Positions 57,044 to 64,000 of a stretch of DNA of 64,000 nucleotides are shown in pieces; within the stretch, counting starts at the first letter, position 1, and every line of letters begins with the position of its first letter. The stretch is from Elusimicrobiota bacterium (GTDB lineage Bacteria; Elusimicrobiota; Elusimicrobia; UBA1565; UBA9628): positions 171,771 to 235,770 of the forward strand of contig PLZD01000032.1 of the NCBI GenBank assembly GCA_003151975.1. Direction: 5' to 3'. The position numbers and the translations under genes are program-made. Below the pieces are notes generated by a model. That model was not told where the DNA came from, searched no databases, and saw nothing but the letters and a program-made list of their open reading frames with translations.

Positions 57044-58657
57044 TTATTGGATGAGTCCCGATTCGATGAAAATCTTGGGCTCCACGGCCAGATCGATCTT
57101 GCGGCCCTGGAATTCCGAAGCCGTGACGATCGTCTCGAAGTTCCAGTGCAGCAAAGTCGCCTTGAACGTCGTGCCGCTCGTATTGCCGGCGAAAGCGGCT
57201 TGGGTCGCGACAATGCCCTCGTCGGAAATGATGTAGCTGTCGTACTTCTCCCAAGTGGTGCCCGCGCCGTTCTGGGCGTAGACGACACCGTGCTCGATGC
57301 CGGGCTCGGTGTAGGTGCAGTTCGGCGGCGAGCAGCCCGGAGGATTCTGCACGGTCGTCAGCGTGGCGGGGCTGGCTTGGCTCGTCGGATCGTTGATGTT
57401 GAGCAGAACCGCGCCCGAGTTGATCCCGGTCCCGCCGCTGCCCATGTTCAAGATGCCGGCACCGCCGTTGGCGATCGACTGCGCCGGTGTGGCCGCGACC
57501 CAGCCGCCGTGCGGCACGTTGTCGAAGGTCAAGGTGTTGTAGTCGAAGAGCGTCTGGAAGAACGGCTGGTTGCCGGCGCCTCCCGGGTTGGGGACGTTCA
57601 AGCCGATATAAGTGTTGCTCTTCGGATCGAAAGCCGCCGTAATCCGGTCCGCCGCGACGCCGTCGTTGTTGACGTCGATCATGTGGCCGCCGTTGCTGAC
57701 CTCGAGCATGTTGTCGATCGTGTTCGAGCGCGCGGTATCGTAGCTCGTCAAGAAATACGGGCAGGCCGAGTTGGCGCAGCCCGGCAGCATGCGCAGTGCG
57801 ATCGAGATGTCGTCCGGCAAGACGGTATTAAAGACGCCGTGGTAGTAGAAATAGTCGAAGCGGTCCACGCGCGAGTCGAGCACGACGAGCTTGAACGCGT
57901 TGGCGGCCGGCCGAATGATGTACTCCTCGATCCGGACGCGGTTGCCGTTGACGTCGATGATCGCCTTGCCTTCCTGGAAGATCGCGTTCTTGGATTCCTG
58001 GGCGGCCGCGGCCTGGACCTGCTCCTTGCTCATTTGCAGGCCGACTTCGCGGCGCGCCAGCTCCTTGAGCTTCTCCTTGGCCGACTGAGGCGTCGCGGAC
58101 TGGCTGTGGTCCACCCCGCTCAAGCCCTTGTCTGTCACGCGCAGGCGGTCGCCGTCGCGCAGCAGGACCTCGTTGCCGCGATGGTCGCCGACGGCCAGGA
58201 TGCCGCCGAACATCTGCACGGCGGTCTGTCCCTGCTGATCGACGACCAAAAGGAATTCCGTGCCGCGGACCGAACAGACGGCCGTCGGCGTGTGCACGTC
58301 GAAGCGCTGGCCCACCATGTGCTTGATGAAGGCGCGCAGCGAGCCGATGTTGAGGTGCATCGAGGAGCCGCCCGCGGCCTCATCCAGCGTGAAAGTGCTC
58401 TGCGGGCCCAGCTCGATGCGCGATCCGTCCGGGAACTCCAGAGTGGCCTTGGCGGACTGTTCCGTGCGCAGCTGGTCGCCGGCGTCGAGCGTCGCGCCCT
58501 TGGGGACGAGCATGAAGCCCTTGCCGGGCAAGCTCGCGCGCAACGCCATGACCTTCCCGGTGGCTTCCACCAGCCGCACGGCGGCCGAGGCCGTCGAGGA
58601 TAGGGAGGCAAGCAGGAAAAAAATACCGACAAACCGTCGCGCGGCGTTGAATTTTAT
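57044..58657 (-). CDS. FecR-domain secreted protein
   Basis: 537 residues if initiated at ATA (58657). An in-frame TAG lies 12 codons upstream, and no ATG, GTG or TTG precedes the signal peptide KFNAARRFVGIFFLLASL. An ATT (58624) is the alternative. A GTG at 58579 would remove the signal peptide. The FecR domain spans about 30-150 (TGKVMALRASLPGKG; LEFPDGSRIELGPQSTFTLD; FDVHTPTAVCSVRGTEFLL). The remainder is a large uncharacterised beta-rich region with NNDGVAADRI and cysteine pairs. FecR domains in non-regulatory exported proteins are common in bacteria with PorV-like systems. First gene of the eight-gene run. Confidence 0.75.
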   Translation of the reverse strand: MKFNAARRFVGIFFLLASLSSTASAAVRLVEATGKVMALRASLPGKGFMLVPKGATLDAGDQLRTEQSAKATLEFPDGSRIELGPQSTFTLDEAAGGSSMHLNIGSLRAFIKHMVGQRFDVHTPTAVCSVRGTEFLLVVDQQGQTAVQMFGGILAVGDHRGNEVLLRDGDRLRVTDKGLSGVDHSQSATPQSAKEKLKELARREVGLQMSKEQVQAAAAQESKNAIFQEGKAIIDVNGNRVRIEEYIIRPAANAFKLVVLDSRVDRFDYFYYHGVFNTVLPDDISIALRMLPGCANSACPYFLTSYDTARSNTIDNMLEVSNGGHMIDVNNDGVAADRITAAFDPKSNTYIGLNVPNPGGAGNQPFFQTLFDYNTLTFDNVPHGGWVAATPAQSIANGGAGILNMGSGGTGINSGAVLLNINDPTSQASPATLTTVQNPPGCSPPNCTYTEPGIEHGVVYAQNGAGTTWEKYDSYIISDEGIVATQAAFAGNTSGTTFKATLLHWNFETIVTASEFQGRKIDLAVEPKIFIESGLIQ

Positions 58658-58699
58658 TGGCGTAGAGGTCCCTGACCGACCTGCTGCTGACTAGTCTGG

Positions 58700-58728
58700 A
58701 GTTTAGCAGACGATGCACTAGCCGTCAA
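58700..58728 (-). promoter_or_regulatory. Promoter of the FecR-to-PorV operon
   Basis: TTGACG (58728-58723), 17 bp, TAAACT (58705-58700). Predicted leader of about 36 nt. This is the only strong promoter visible for the run of tightly spaced genes from 58657 down to at least 39783, about 19 kb. Confidence 0.7.
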
Positions 58729-58771
58729 GGATTTACCGATGTGATTTTAGTCATTGCCCTCCTTATATGTT

Positions 58772-58780
58772 TGATAAAAT
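58772..58780 (+). promoter_or_regulatory. Extended -10 promoter of the gene at 58792
   Basis: TGATAAAAT, an extended -10. A weak TTGCCC lies at 58754-58759 with a short spacer. The start codon is 11 nt downstream. Confidence 0.4.
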
Positions 58781-58791
58781 CGGTGAGCAAA

Positions 58792-59979
58792 ATGCGGCTT
58801 AAATTCCTGTCTTTTTCGCTCGCCGTTTGGGCGGCCTTCGCGGCTTTCGGCATCTCCTCCGGGCATCTCGGCCTGAGCGGCTGGTCGACCGATCACAATT
58901 CCCACGTCGACGCCGCCGTGCTTTTCTGTTATCGCGGCTTCGACATCTACCGCAAGCCCATGAACGCGCTCGCGGCCCGAAGCGAAAGCGCGCTCGCGCG
59001 GGAGTACGCGGCCAAATACAATTGGCCCGCCGACTCCATCTACGACCTTCCCGAAAGAGCTGGCCGGCCGCCTCTTTTGATCAACGGCCCGACCATACCG
59101 TGCCCGTACCCCCCCGGCATGCTCCTCTACTCGCTGCCGGAGGCTATATTAAAGGAAGCGCTGGGCCTCTCGCCGAAGGCCGTCGCGACGCTGAGCTTGC
59201 TCAAATTTCTGATCGTCACGCACCTGCTGATCTGGATGTTTTGGGGCTTGCTGCTGGAGAAAAGCGACGACGACGCGCGCGCTCTGGCCGTTTGGGTCAT
59301 ATTGCCGCTCGTCTACCTCGAGAGCATCGCGTGGGCGTTGACGGGAGTCTACGACGCCGTCGCGCTGATCGCGCTGCTGCTGTGCGTGGGCTCGCTGCGA
59401 AGCAAGCGCGGTCTCGAGAGCCTGCTCTGGTACGCGCTGGCCGCGTTCCTTCACTTCCGGACGCTGTGGTTTCTGCCGCTTTTCCTCGCGGGGCTGCGGC
59501 TATTCTGGAAGAATCGGGAATATCGCATGTCGGCGGGCCGAGACCGGCTCATGGCTGTCGCAGGCGCGATCATGCTGGGCGTGAGCGCGTGGTGTTTCCT
59601 GACGATTTACCCTTTCTTGGCCGCGATGGGCACGCGGAACTTCTTTTTCTTCGATGGAGACCTGCCGTCGCTCGCCCGGCTTTGCTACCTGCTGGTCCCA
59701 ATGGCGCTCATCGCCGCGGGACTCGCGCGCGACCGGGCCTGGCTCATGCTGTCCTGCCTGGCCTGGACGCTCGTGATGGTCTGCCGCAGCCCGTTTGTGC
59801 AGATGTGGCACAGCCTCTACCTTCTGCCGCTGCTGGCGATGACGGGCTTGGGAGAAAAATCCGCCGCGCGCGGCCGCCTGCTCGCCTTGCTCGCGTATCT
59901 CGTGATGGCGAGCCTCGCGTTCACGCGCTTTCCGTTCAGCGGAGTCTTGGTTCTCGATGCCTTAAAGGAGCTGCTATGA
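58792..59979 (+). CDS. Polytopic membrane protein, possibly GT-C-type glycosyltransferase
   Basis: 395 residues from the ATG at 58792 (GGTGAG 4 nt upstream); the reading frame extends to 58741 but overlaps the promoter. About nine to ten hydrophobic helices are present (FLSFSLAVWAAFAAFGISS; WVILPLVYLESIAWAL; LLALLAYLVMASLAF). The first outer loop carries WSTDHNSHVDAAVLFCYRGFDIYR and PCPYPPGMLLYSLPE; an Asp-containing first loop and a YPPG motif are typical of GT-C glycosyltransferases that use polyprenyl-phosphate sugars. The assignment is tentative. It overlaps the next gene by ATGA. Confidence 0.6.
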   Translation: MRLKFLSFSLAVWAAFAAFGISSGHLGLSGWSTDHNSHVDAAVLFCYRGFDIYRKPMNALAARSESALAREYAAKYNWPADSIYDLPERAGRPPLLINGPTIPCPYPPGMLLYSLPEAILKEALGLSPKAVATLSLLKFLIVTHLLIWMFWGLLLEKSDDDARALAVWVILPLVYLESIAWALTGVYDAVALIALLLCVGSLRSKRGLESLLWYALAAFLHFRTLWFLPLFLAGLRLFWKNREYRMSAGRDRLMAVAGAIMLGVSAWCFLTIYPFLAAMGTRNFFFFDGDLPSLARLCYLLVPMALIAAGLARDRAWLMLSCLAWTLVMVCRSPFVQMWHSLYLLPLLAMTGLGEKSAARGRLLALLAYLVMASLAFTRFPFSGVLVLDALKELL

Positions 59980-60791
59980 ATATTGAGACGAAAGCGCAGT
60001 TGTCGAAAACGACCCTCTATGTCCTCATGCTCGTCGCGTCGTGCATCATCGTGGGCACGGTCGTCATCATTCTCTGCACGGGCCTGTCGATCAATCCGTT
60101 TCGCGAGAGGACCAGTGGATTCCTCGTGGCCTCGTTCATGGGGCTCATCGGAATCGCGTTCGTCTCCCTCTTCCTGAACGTCGCGGCCAATCTCAGCCTG
60201 CTGGCGGAGGCCAAAATTCTGGAGCAGCGCGTCGACGCGTCGCGTCACGGTCTCCGACCCTGGTTCATAGGCGTGGCTCTTGCGACGTTCTCCGGCATCG
60301 CGGTCGTCGCCGGGGGCGCTCGCCTCTCCGAACGTAAGTTCCTCGCCGTGGTCCGCGGCCAAGCGGAAGAGATCCTCTCGGAAAACGACGACGCGGTGGT
60401 AAAGATCGGAGTCGCGTTGAAAGCCAAGCGGCTCGAGGCGCTCTCCGACATGCCGGACCTCATCCACTTCCTCGAGAGCCGGCGCCGGGATTTGCCGGAC
60501 CTCGAGCTCATCTATGCCGGGGAATTCCAGGGCAAACGCGCCCTGCGCGTGATTCGCAAATACAATTGGAACGGCCCGCAGGCGCAGAAGGCGCCGCCTC
60601 CCTATTTCGAATGCGACCGCAGCGTGGATTGCGACTACCTGTCCCGTTTCTTCGACGGCCAGAAATCGGACGTCCTCGAGAAGATCTCCGATCGAGACTC
60701 CTACCGCATCTACTTCCCCGAGGAGCGCGACGGGATGCGTTTCGTCCTTCTGTTCGGCCGGACCCAGAGCTACGGCAAGCTCGGATCCTAG
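59976..60791 (+). CDS. Two-helix membrane protein with soluble C-terminal domain, unknown
   Basis: 271 residues. The ATG is preceded by AAAGGAG 5 nt upstream and overlaps the previous stop by 4 bp, so the two are translationally coupled. Hydrophobic helices are TLYVLMLVASCIIVGTVVIIL, FLVASFMGLIGIAFVSLFLNVAA and FIGVALATFSGIAVVAG. The remaining 150 residues are soluble (LSENDDAVVKIGVALKAKRL; LPDLELIYAGEFQGKRALRV; DYLSRFFDGQK). No family recognised. The stop TAG shares CTAG with the convergent gene. Confidence 0.6.
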   Translation: MNIETKAQLSKTTLYVLMLVASCIIVGTVVIILCTGLSINPFRERTSGFLVASFMGLIGIAFVSLFLNVAANLSLLAEAKILEQRVDASRHGLRPWFIGVALATFSGIAVVAGGARLSERKFLAVVRGQAEEILSENDDAVVKIGVALKAKRLEALSDMPDLIHFLESRRRDLPDLELIYAGEFQGKRALRVIRKYNWNGPQAQKAPPPYFECDRSVDCDYLSRFFDGQKSDVLEKISDRDSYRIYFPEERDGMRFVLLFGRTQSYGKLGS

Positions 60792-61846
60792 AGGACGGCT
60801 TTCTCGAGCTTGGCGAGGAGCCCCGGCTCGTCGAGCTTCTCGAACTTAGCGTCCGCGAAGAAGAACGAGAATATCGCGTACGACGACCACGCCAGGATGA
60901 ACGTCGCGCCGGTCAAGAAGTTGTAGACGCTCTGATAGCCGTAGTCGGCGAACAGGCCGTAGAGCATGGTCAGGCTCGCCAATTGGTAGAAGTGCATCAT
61001 GGTGTTGTGGCTGATGGCGCCCGTGCGCCGCATCTTGTTGATGGCGGGAGTCAGCGGCCCCCCCGAGACCATTCCTTGCATGATGTTCTTGAAGATGAGC
61101 CAGATGCCGAGGCCTGAATAGACGAGCGGATTTTCCCCCAGCGGTCCCAACACCAGGCGATTGAGGAAAGTGACGGCGCAAAGCTGGAAATAGACGAAGA
61201 AAAAATCGCCGAGATACGCGGGTCCGATCCTCAGCATGCCGGTCATGCGACCCAGGAATTTCATGTAGGTCTGCCCAAATACCGTGAAGACGGCGTCCTG
61301 CAGCTGGTACCAGCTCGTCGAAGCGACGGCGCGAATGATCGGGAGCTCGCCTTTATTCACGGATCTGACCGTAAAGAACAGCCGCACGGCGAGATTCAAG
61401 CCGAAGGTCTTCGTCGCCAGATACATGAAGTCCTGGCCGTTGGGCTTGGTCATGCAGTCTTTGAAGGTCGCCTTGATGTTGTCGAGCTGCAGGTATTTCG
61501 GCTCGAATTCGAAAAATCCGCGTGCTCCTTGGTCGGACTGGGCGTTTCCCCCTCCCTGCCCGATCTTCACGCAAGCAACGCTCGCGCAGCGGCGTTTGAG
61601 CGCCCGGATCATGCTGCGATCCTCGGGGGCCACGTCGGCGGCGCCCCCGCCTAAGCCTTCGGAATAGGTGATCGTGGGATAGATGACGAACACGACCTTG
61701 GCGTCCGGAGACAGGCTCGACACGTCGAGCGCGGAAAGTTTCGCCGGCTGGCCGTCTCTGAGCTCGGACCCGCGGCATTGAAGATAGCGCCGCTTGAGGC
61801 CGGCGTCGGCCGCGACGGCGACGACGGCTTCGGGGTCGATTTTCAT
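60788..61846 (-). CDS. Membrane protein of unknown function downstream of the amylase
   Basis: 352 residues from the ATG at 61846, overlapping the amylase stop by ATGA; the longer reading to 62152 lies in another frame inside the amylase gene. The N-terminal 100 residues are soluble (AKVVFVIYPTITYSEGL; ALKRRCASVACVKIGQGG). Several hydrophobic segments follow (FFFVYFQLCAVTFLNRLVL; NPLVYSGLGIWLIFKNIM; MMHFYQLASLTMLYGLF; ATFILAWSSYAIFSFFF). Unrecognised. The coupling to the amylase suggests a shared role in the envelope or saccharide handling. Confidence 0.6.
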   Translation of the reverse strand: MKIDPEAVVAVAADAGLKRRYLQCRGSELRDGQPAKLSALDVSSLSPDAKVVFVIYPTITYSEGLGGGAADVAPEDRSMIRALKRRCASVACVKIGQGGGNAQSDQGARGFFEFEPKYLQLDNIKATFKDCMTKPNGQDFMYLATKTFGLNLAVRLFFTVRSVNKGELPIIRAVASTSWYQLQDAVFTVFGQTYMKFLGRMTGMLRIGPAYLGDFFFVYFQLCAVTFLNRLVLGPLGENPLVYSGLGIWLIFKNIMQGMVSGGPLTPAINKMRRTGAISHNTMMHFYQLASLTMLYGLFADYGYQSVYNFLTGATFILAWSSYAIFSFFFADAKFEKLDEPGLLAKLEKAVL

Positions 61847-64000
61847 GGGATGACGGCCTCGGCGCGATCGAAGATCATCGCGTGCCCCGCGGGCGGCGAG
61901 CCGTCCACAGTATAGAATTTCCAGTCTTCCTTGGCGCTCGCGATCCCGCGCGGCTCGCCGAGATAGCCGTCCCAGGTTCCGACCAGGATCTTGATCCTGG
62001 ACAAATTCTCGAGGCCGTCGAAGAACCGGCTCGAGAAAGTGAAGGTCACGGTCCCGGATTTGGCGTCGGCGCGCTGCTCGATGTCGCCGATGAGCGGCGC
62101 GCCGTAGGCGTCGTCGGACGAGTCCTCCGCCGAAAAAGAGCGCGCGCCCCACCCGTGCAGCTGGAAGCCGATCGAATAGCGAAAATCGCCGGGTGCTGAC
62201 CCGAGCCGCGGCAGGACGCTCTTGCCAGGGCGGCCGGGCAGCGCGAAGAACACGTTAAAATAGACGTGATCGTAGCCGTTGGGCGGGTTCCACTCCGAGG
62301 TCACGCTTCCCATCGCGAGCCTTATGCGAAGATCGCGTCCCGCGCTTTGGATCTCGGCGCTCTTGATCCTCGTCTGTCCACGATAGCTCGGTTCCGCGGG
62401 CGGCAGAAGATCGGCGCTTTGAATCGCGGCGGCCGCGGCCAGCCGCTTATAGGGATTATCGACGACGACGGGCCACGACTTCGAGAGCGCGAGCTCCCCG
62501 CCGGCGGTCTTGGCGAGCAGAGCCAAGGAATGCGGGCCGTTGTCGAGCCGCGCGGATGCGAGATTCAAGAGGCCTTTGCCGGGGTCGTCGATCTTGATCA
62601 TGCGGTCAAAATCCCCGTCGCAGATCACGAAGAGCTCGCTGATCTCGACGCCGCCGCGCGCCGACCAGCGCAAGCCGATCGCGCCCGCGGATTTTTTAGG
62701 GCCGCTCAGCGCGACGACCGGAGTCTCGGCGCGCGCCGCCGTCGCCTTCGGATCGCGCTTGAGCACGATGAACGAGTCGGGCGGAAGGATCAAGACGTCG
62801 GCGAGGTTCTCGAGCGAGGCGTCGGAGGCCAGCTGCGTCGAAAAGCGCCGCCTGCGGCGGTCGAGCTGGAACGCCATGCGGTCGGGCGCCGTGTTGAAGA
62901 CCGCGAGATAGCTTTCCTTGCCGAGCGTCATCGAGTAAGCCAGCACGCCGCAGCGAGCGGAGCCCGACTCGAAACGGCAGCGCCCGCGGCGCAGGGCGGG
63001 GCGCTCCGCGCGGAAGCGCGCGAGCTTCGCCAGAAACCTCGCACGCTCGGAATTATCGTCGAGCAGCGCGTCGTCGAACAAGTTCTGGCGCGGACGAGTA
63101 AGTCCCGCCTCCGTTCCATAGTAGACGCACGGTATGCCGGGCAAAGTGTAGAGCGCGGCCAAGGATTGGCGCACCGCGGGCCAAGCCGCGCGGCTGCTCA
63201 TGCGCTCGACGTCGTGGTTGTCGAGAAAGTTGACCCAAAGCTCGGCGTTGATCCTCTTGGCCTCGATGGGCGCGCGCAGCAGGTCGGTCGCGGACTTGCG
63301 GTAGAAGACTTGCCCGAGCGCCTCGTTGAGCGGGTGGTCGATGGCAGAGTCGAGGCGCGCGATGCCGCTCGTGCCCTTCTTGAGATAAGCGTTGACTGCT
63401 TTATAATCGTACGACCAGACCTCGGCGAACGCGAAAAAGTCCTTGATCCCGCGACGGCGCGCGAACGGCTTGATGCCCGGGTCCTTGGCGTCTTTCTTAT
63501 GAAGGAAGTCCTCGTAAAATTTTTCCGGCGTGTAGTAAACGGTGTCCACCCGAAAGCCATCGACGCCGACCGACTCGATCCAGTAGCGGTAGATCTGGCG
63601 CATGCGCGCGGCCGCGAGCGGGCTGTCAAGATTAATGTCGTCGAGGTCGCCCATGGCCCAGGTCAGGGTCTGCTTTCGGTCCTTGAAGTCCGAGATGTTC
63701 GGCGTGAAGTTGTATACCGCGGCTTTTCGATGTTCGGGAAAGTTGGGATTGTTCATGCTGAAGATGGGATCGTTGGGAGCGCCCACACCGAGGTCCTTCC
63801 AGCCGCGCTCGGGATGCTTGGGGTCGTAATCCTTGGGGTCCACGGTGAAATAATTTCCCGTATGGTTGACGACGATGTCCTGGATCACCTTGATGTCGAG
63901 CTTGTGCGCTTCGGCCACCAGCGCCTTGTAATCCTCCAGCGTCCCGAAGTGCGGATCGATCTTCGTGAAATCATGCGCCCAGTAGCCGTGGTAGCCGCGC
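61843..64000 (-). CDS. GH13 alpha-amylase family protein, N-terminus cut by window edge
   Basis: At least 719 codons; the frame is open to the right edge (RGYHGYWAHDFTKIDPHFGT is the first visible stretch). The four GH13 regions are present: VIQDIVVNHTGNYF (region I), GVDGFRVDTVYYTP (II, nucleophile Asp), FAEVWSYD (III, acid/base Glu) and FLDNHDVERM (IV). After the barrel come a beta domain C and an extra C-terminal module (about the last 150 residues, NGYDHVYFNVFFAL, GFQLHGWGARSF) resembling the glucodextranase C-terminal binding module. It hydrolyses or transglycosylates alpha-glucans. Export cannot be judged because the N-terminus is missing. Confidence 0.9.
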   Translation of the reverse strand, partial: RGYHGYWAHDFTKIDPHFGTLEDYKALVAEAHKLDIKVIQDIVVNHTGNYFTVDPKDYDPKHPERGWKDLGVGAPNDPIFSMNNPNFPEHRKAAVYNFTPNISDFKDRKQTLTWAMGDLDDINLDSPLAAARMRQIYRYWIESVGVDGFRVDTVYYTPEKFYEDFLHKKDAKDPGIKPFARRRGIKDFFAFAEVWSYDYKAVNAYLKKGTSGIARLDSAIDHPLNEALGQVFYRKSATDLLRAPIEAKRINAELWVNFLDNHDVERMSSRAAWPAVRQSLAALYTLPGIPCVYYGTEAGLTRPRQNLFDDALLDDNSERARFLAKLARFRAERPALRRGRCRFESGSARCGVLAYSMTLGKESYLAVFNTAPDRMAFQLDRRRRRFSTQLASDASLENLADVLILPPDSFIVLKRDPKATAARAETPVVALSGPKKSAGAIGLRWSARGGVEISELFVICDGDFDRMIKIDDPGKGLLNLASARLDNGPHSLALLAKTAGGELALSKSWPVVVDNPYKRLAAAAAIQSADLLPPAEPSYRGQTRIKSAEIQSAGRDLRIRLAMGSVTSEWNPPNGYDHVYFNVFFALPGRPGKSVLPRLGSAPGDFRYSIGFQLHGWGARSFSAEDSSDDAYGAPLIGDIEQRADAKSGTVTFTFSSRFFDGLENLSRIKILVGTWDGYLGEPRGIASAKEDWKFYTVDGSPPAGHAMIFDRAEAVIP

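Noticed and set aside
57024..57288. Longer N-terminus for the outer-membrane barrel protein
   Set aside because: It lies wholly inside the FecR gene in another frame and is Arg/Ser/Pro-rich; the TTG at 57024 gives a good signal peptide.

Overview
The window is GC-rich and almost fully coding, with short intergenic gaps. The longest gaps are 18610-18838 and 36678-36888, and no gap exceeds 300 bases. I saw no rRNA, tRNA, CRISPR array, integrase or transposase. Outer-membrane barrels, an LptA-like protein and a PorV/PorQ-like protein indicate a diderm bacterium. The style (long Sec-exported proteins with proline/isoleucine-rich linkers ahead of enzyme domains, FecR, PorV-like and parallel beta-helix proteins) reminds me of Elusimicrobiota. 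That assignment is an inference and no marker gene is present to confirm it.

Layout. 1-9.2 kb: a partial S53 (sedolisin) protease, a hemolysin III protein, an exported tandem-GGDEF protein, two TPR-type exported proteins and an internally duplicated small protein. 9.3-18.6 kb: an operon of a HAD-MFS fusion, a second exported HAD protein and a small secreted protein; an Rrf2 regulator with a ferritin-like protein; and a polytopic exported protein. 18.8-21.4 kb: a visibly AT-richer patch with three poorly recognised genes. 21.5-24.2 kb: a zinc-dependent phospholipase C-like protein and two membrane proteins. 24.2-36 kb: four large exported proteins, namely HAD plus PD-(D/E)XK nuclease, a HAD-like paralogue, an M28 peptidase, and an MFS transporter fused to two ATP-grasp modules. 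36.1-38.3 kb: a PrcB-like protein and an ankyrin-caspase protein bracketed by inverted repeats. 38.4-58.7 kb: an eight-gene co-directional run (FecR, beta-barrel, two tail-fibre-like proteins, a 3,918-residue beta-helix surface protein with a type-IX-like C-terminus, PorV-like, LptA-like, beta-CASP nuclease). 58.8-64 kb: two membrane proteins and a convergent pair of a membrane protein and a partial GH13 alpha-amylase.

Two regulatory patterns stand out. First, a three-site promoter element built on GGNCC cores occurs upstream of up to eight genes, five of them long exported linker proteins. Its sites are spaced about 16 and 22-23 bp apart and end 31-32 bp before a -10 box, and there is no recognisable -35. 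Second, in at least a dozen genes the -10 hexamer lies only 6-7 bases before the start codon. This predicts widespread leaderless mRNAs, including two that start with TTG, whereas genes inside operons often carry Shine-Dalgarno sequences. Together with the shared leader/linker architecture, these suggest an uncharacterised regulon of exported multidomain enzymes. All calls come from reading the sequence; no database search was run.
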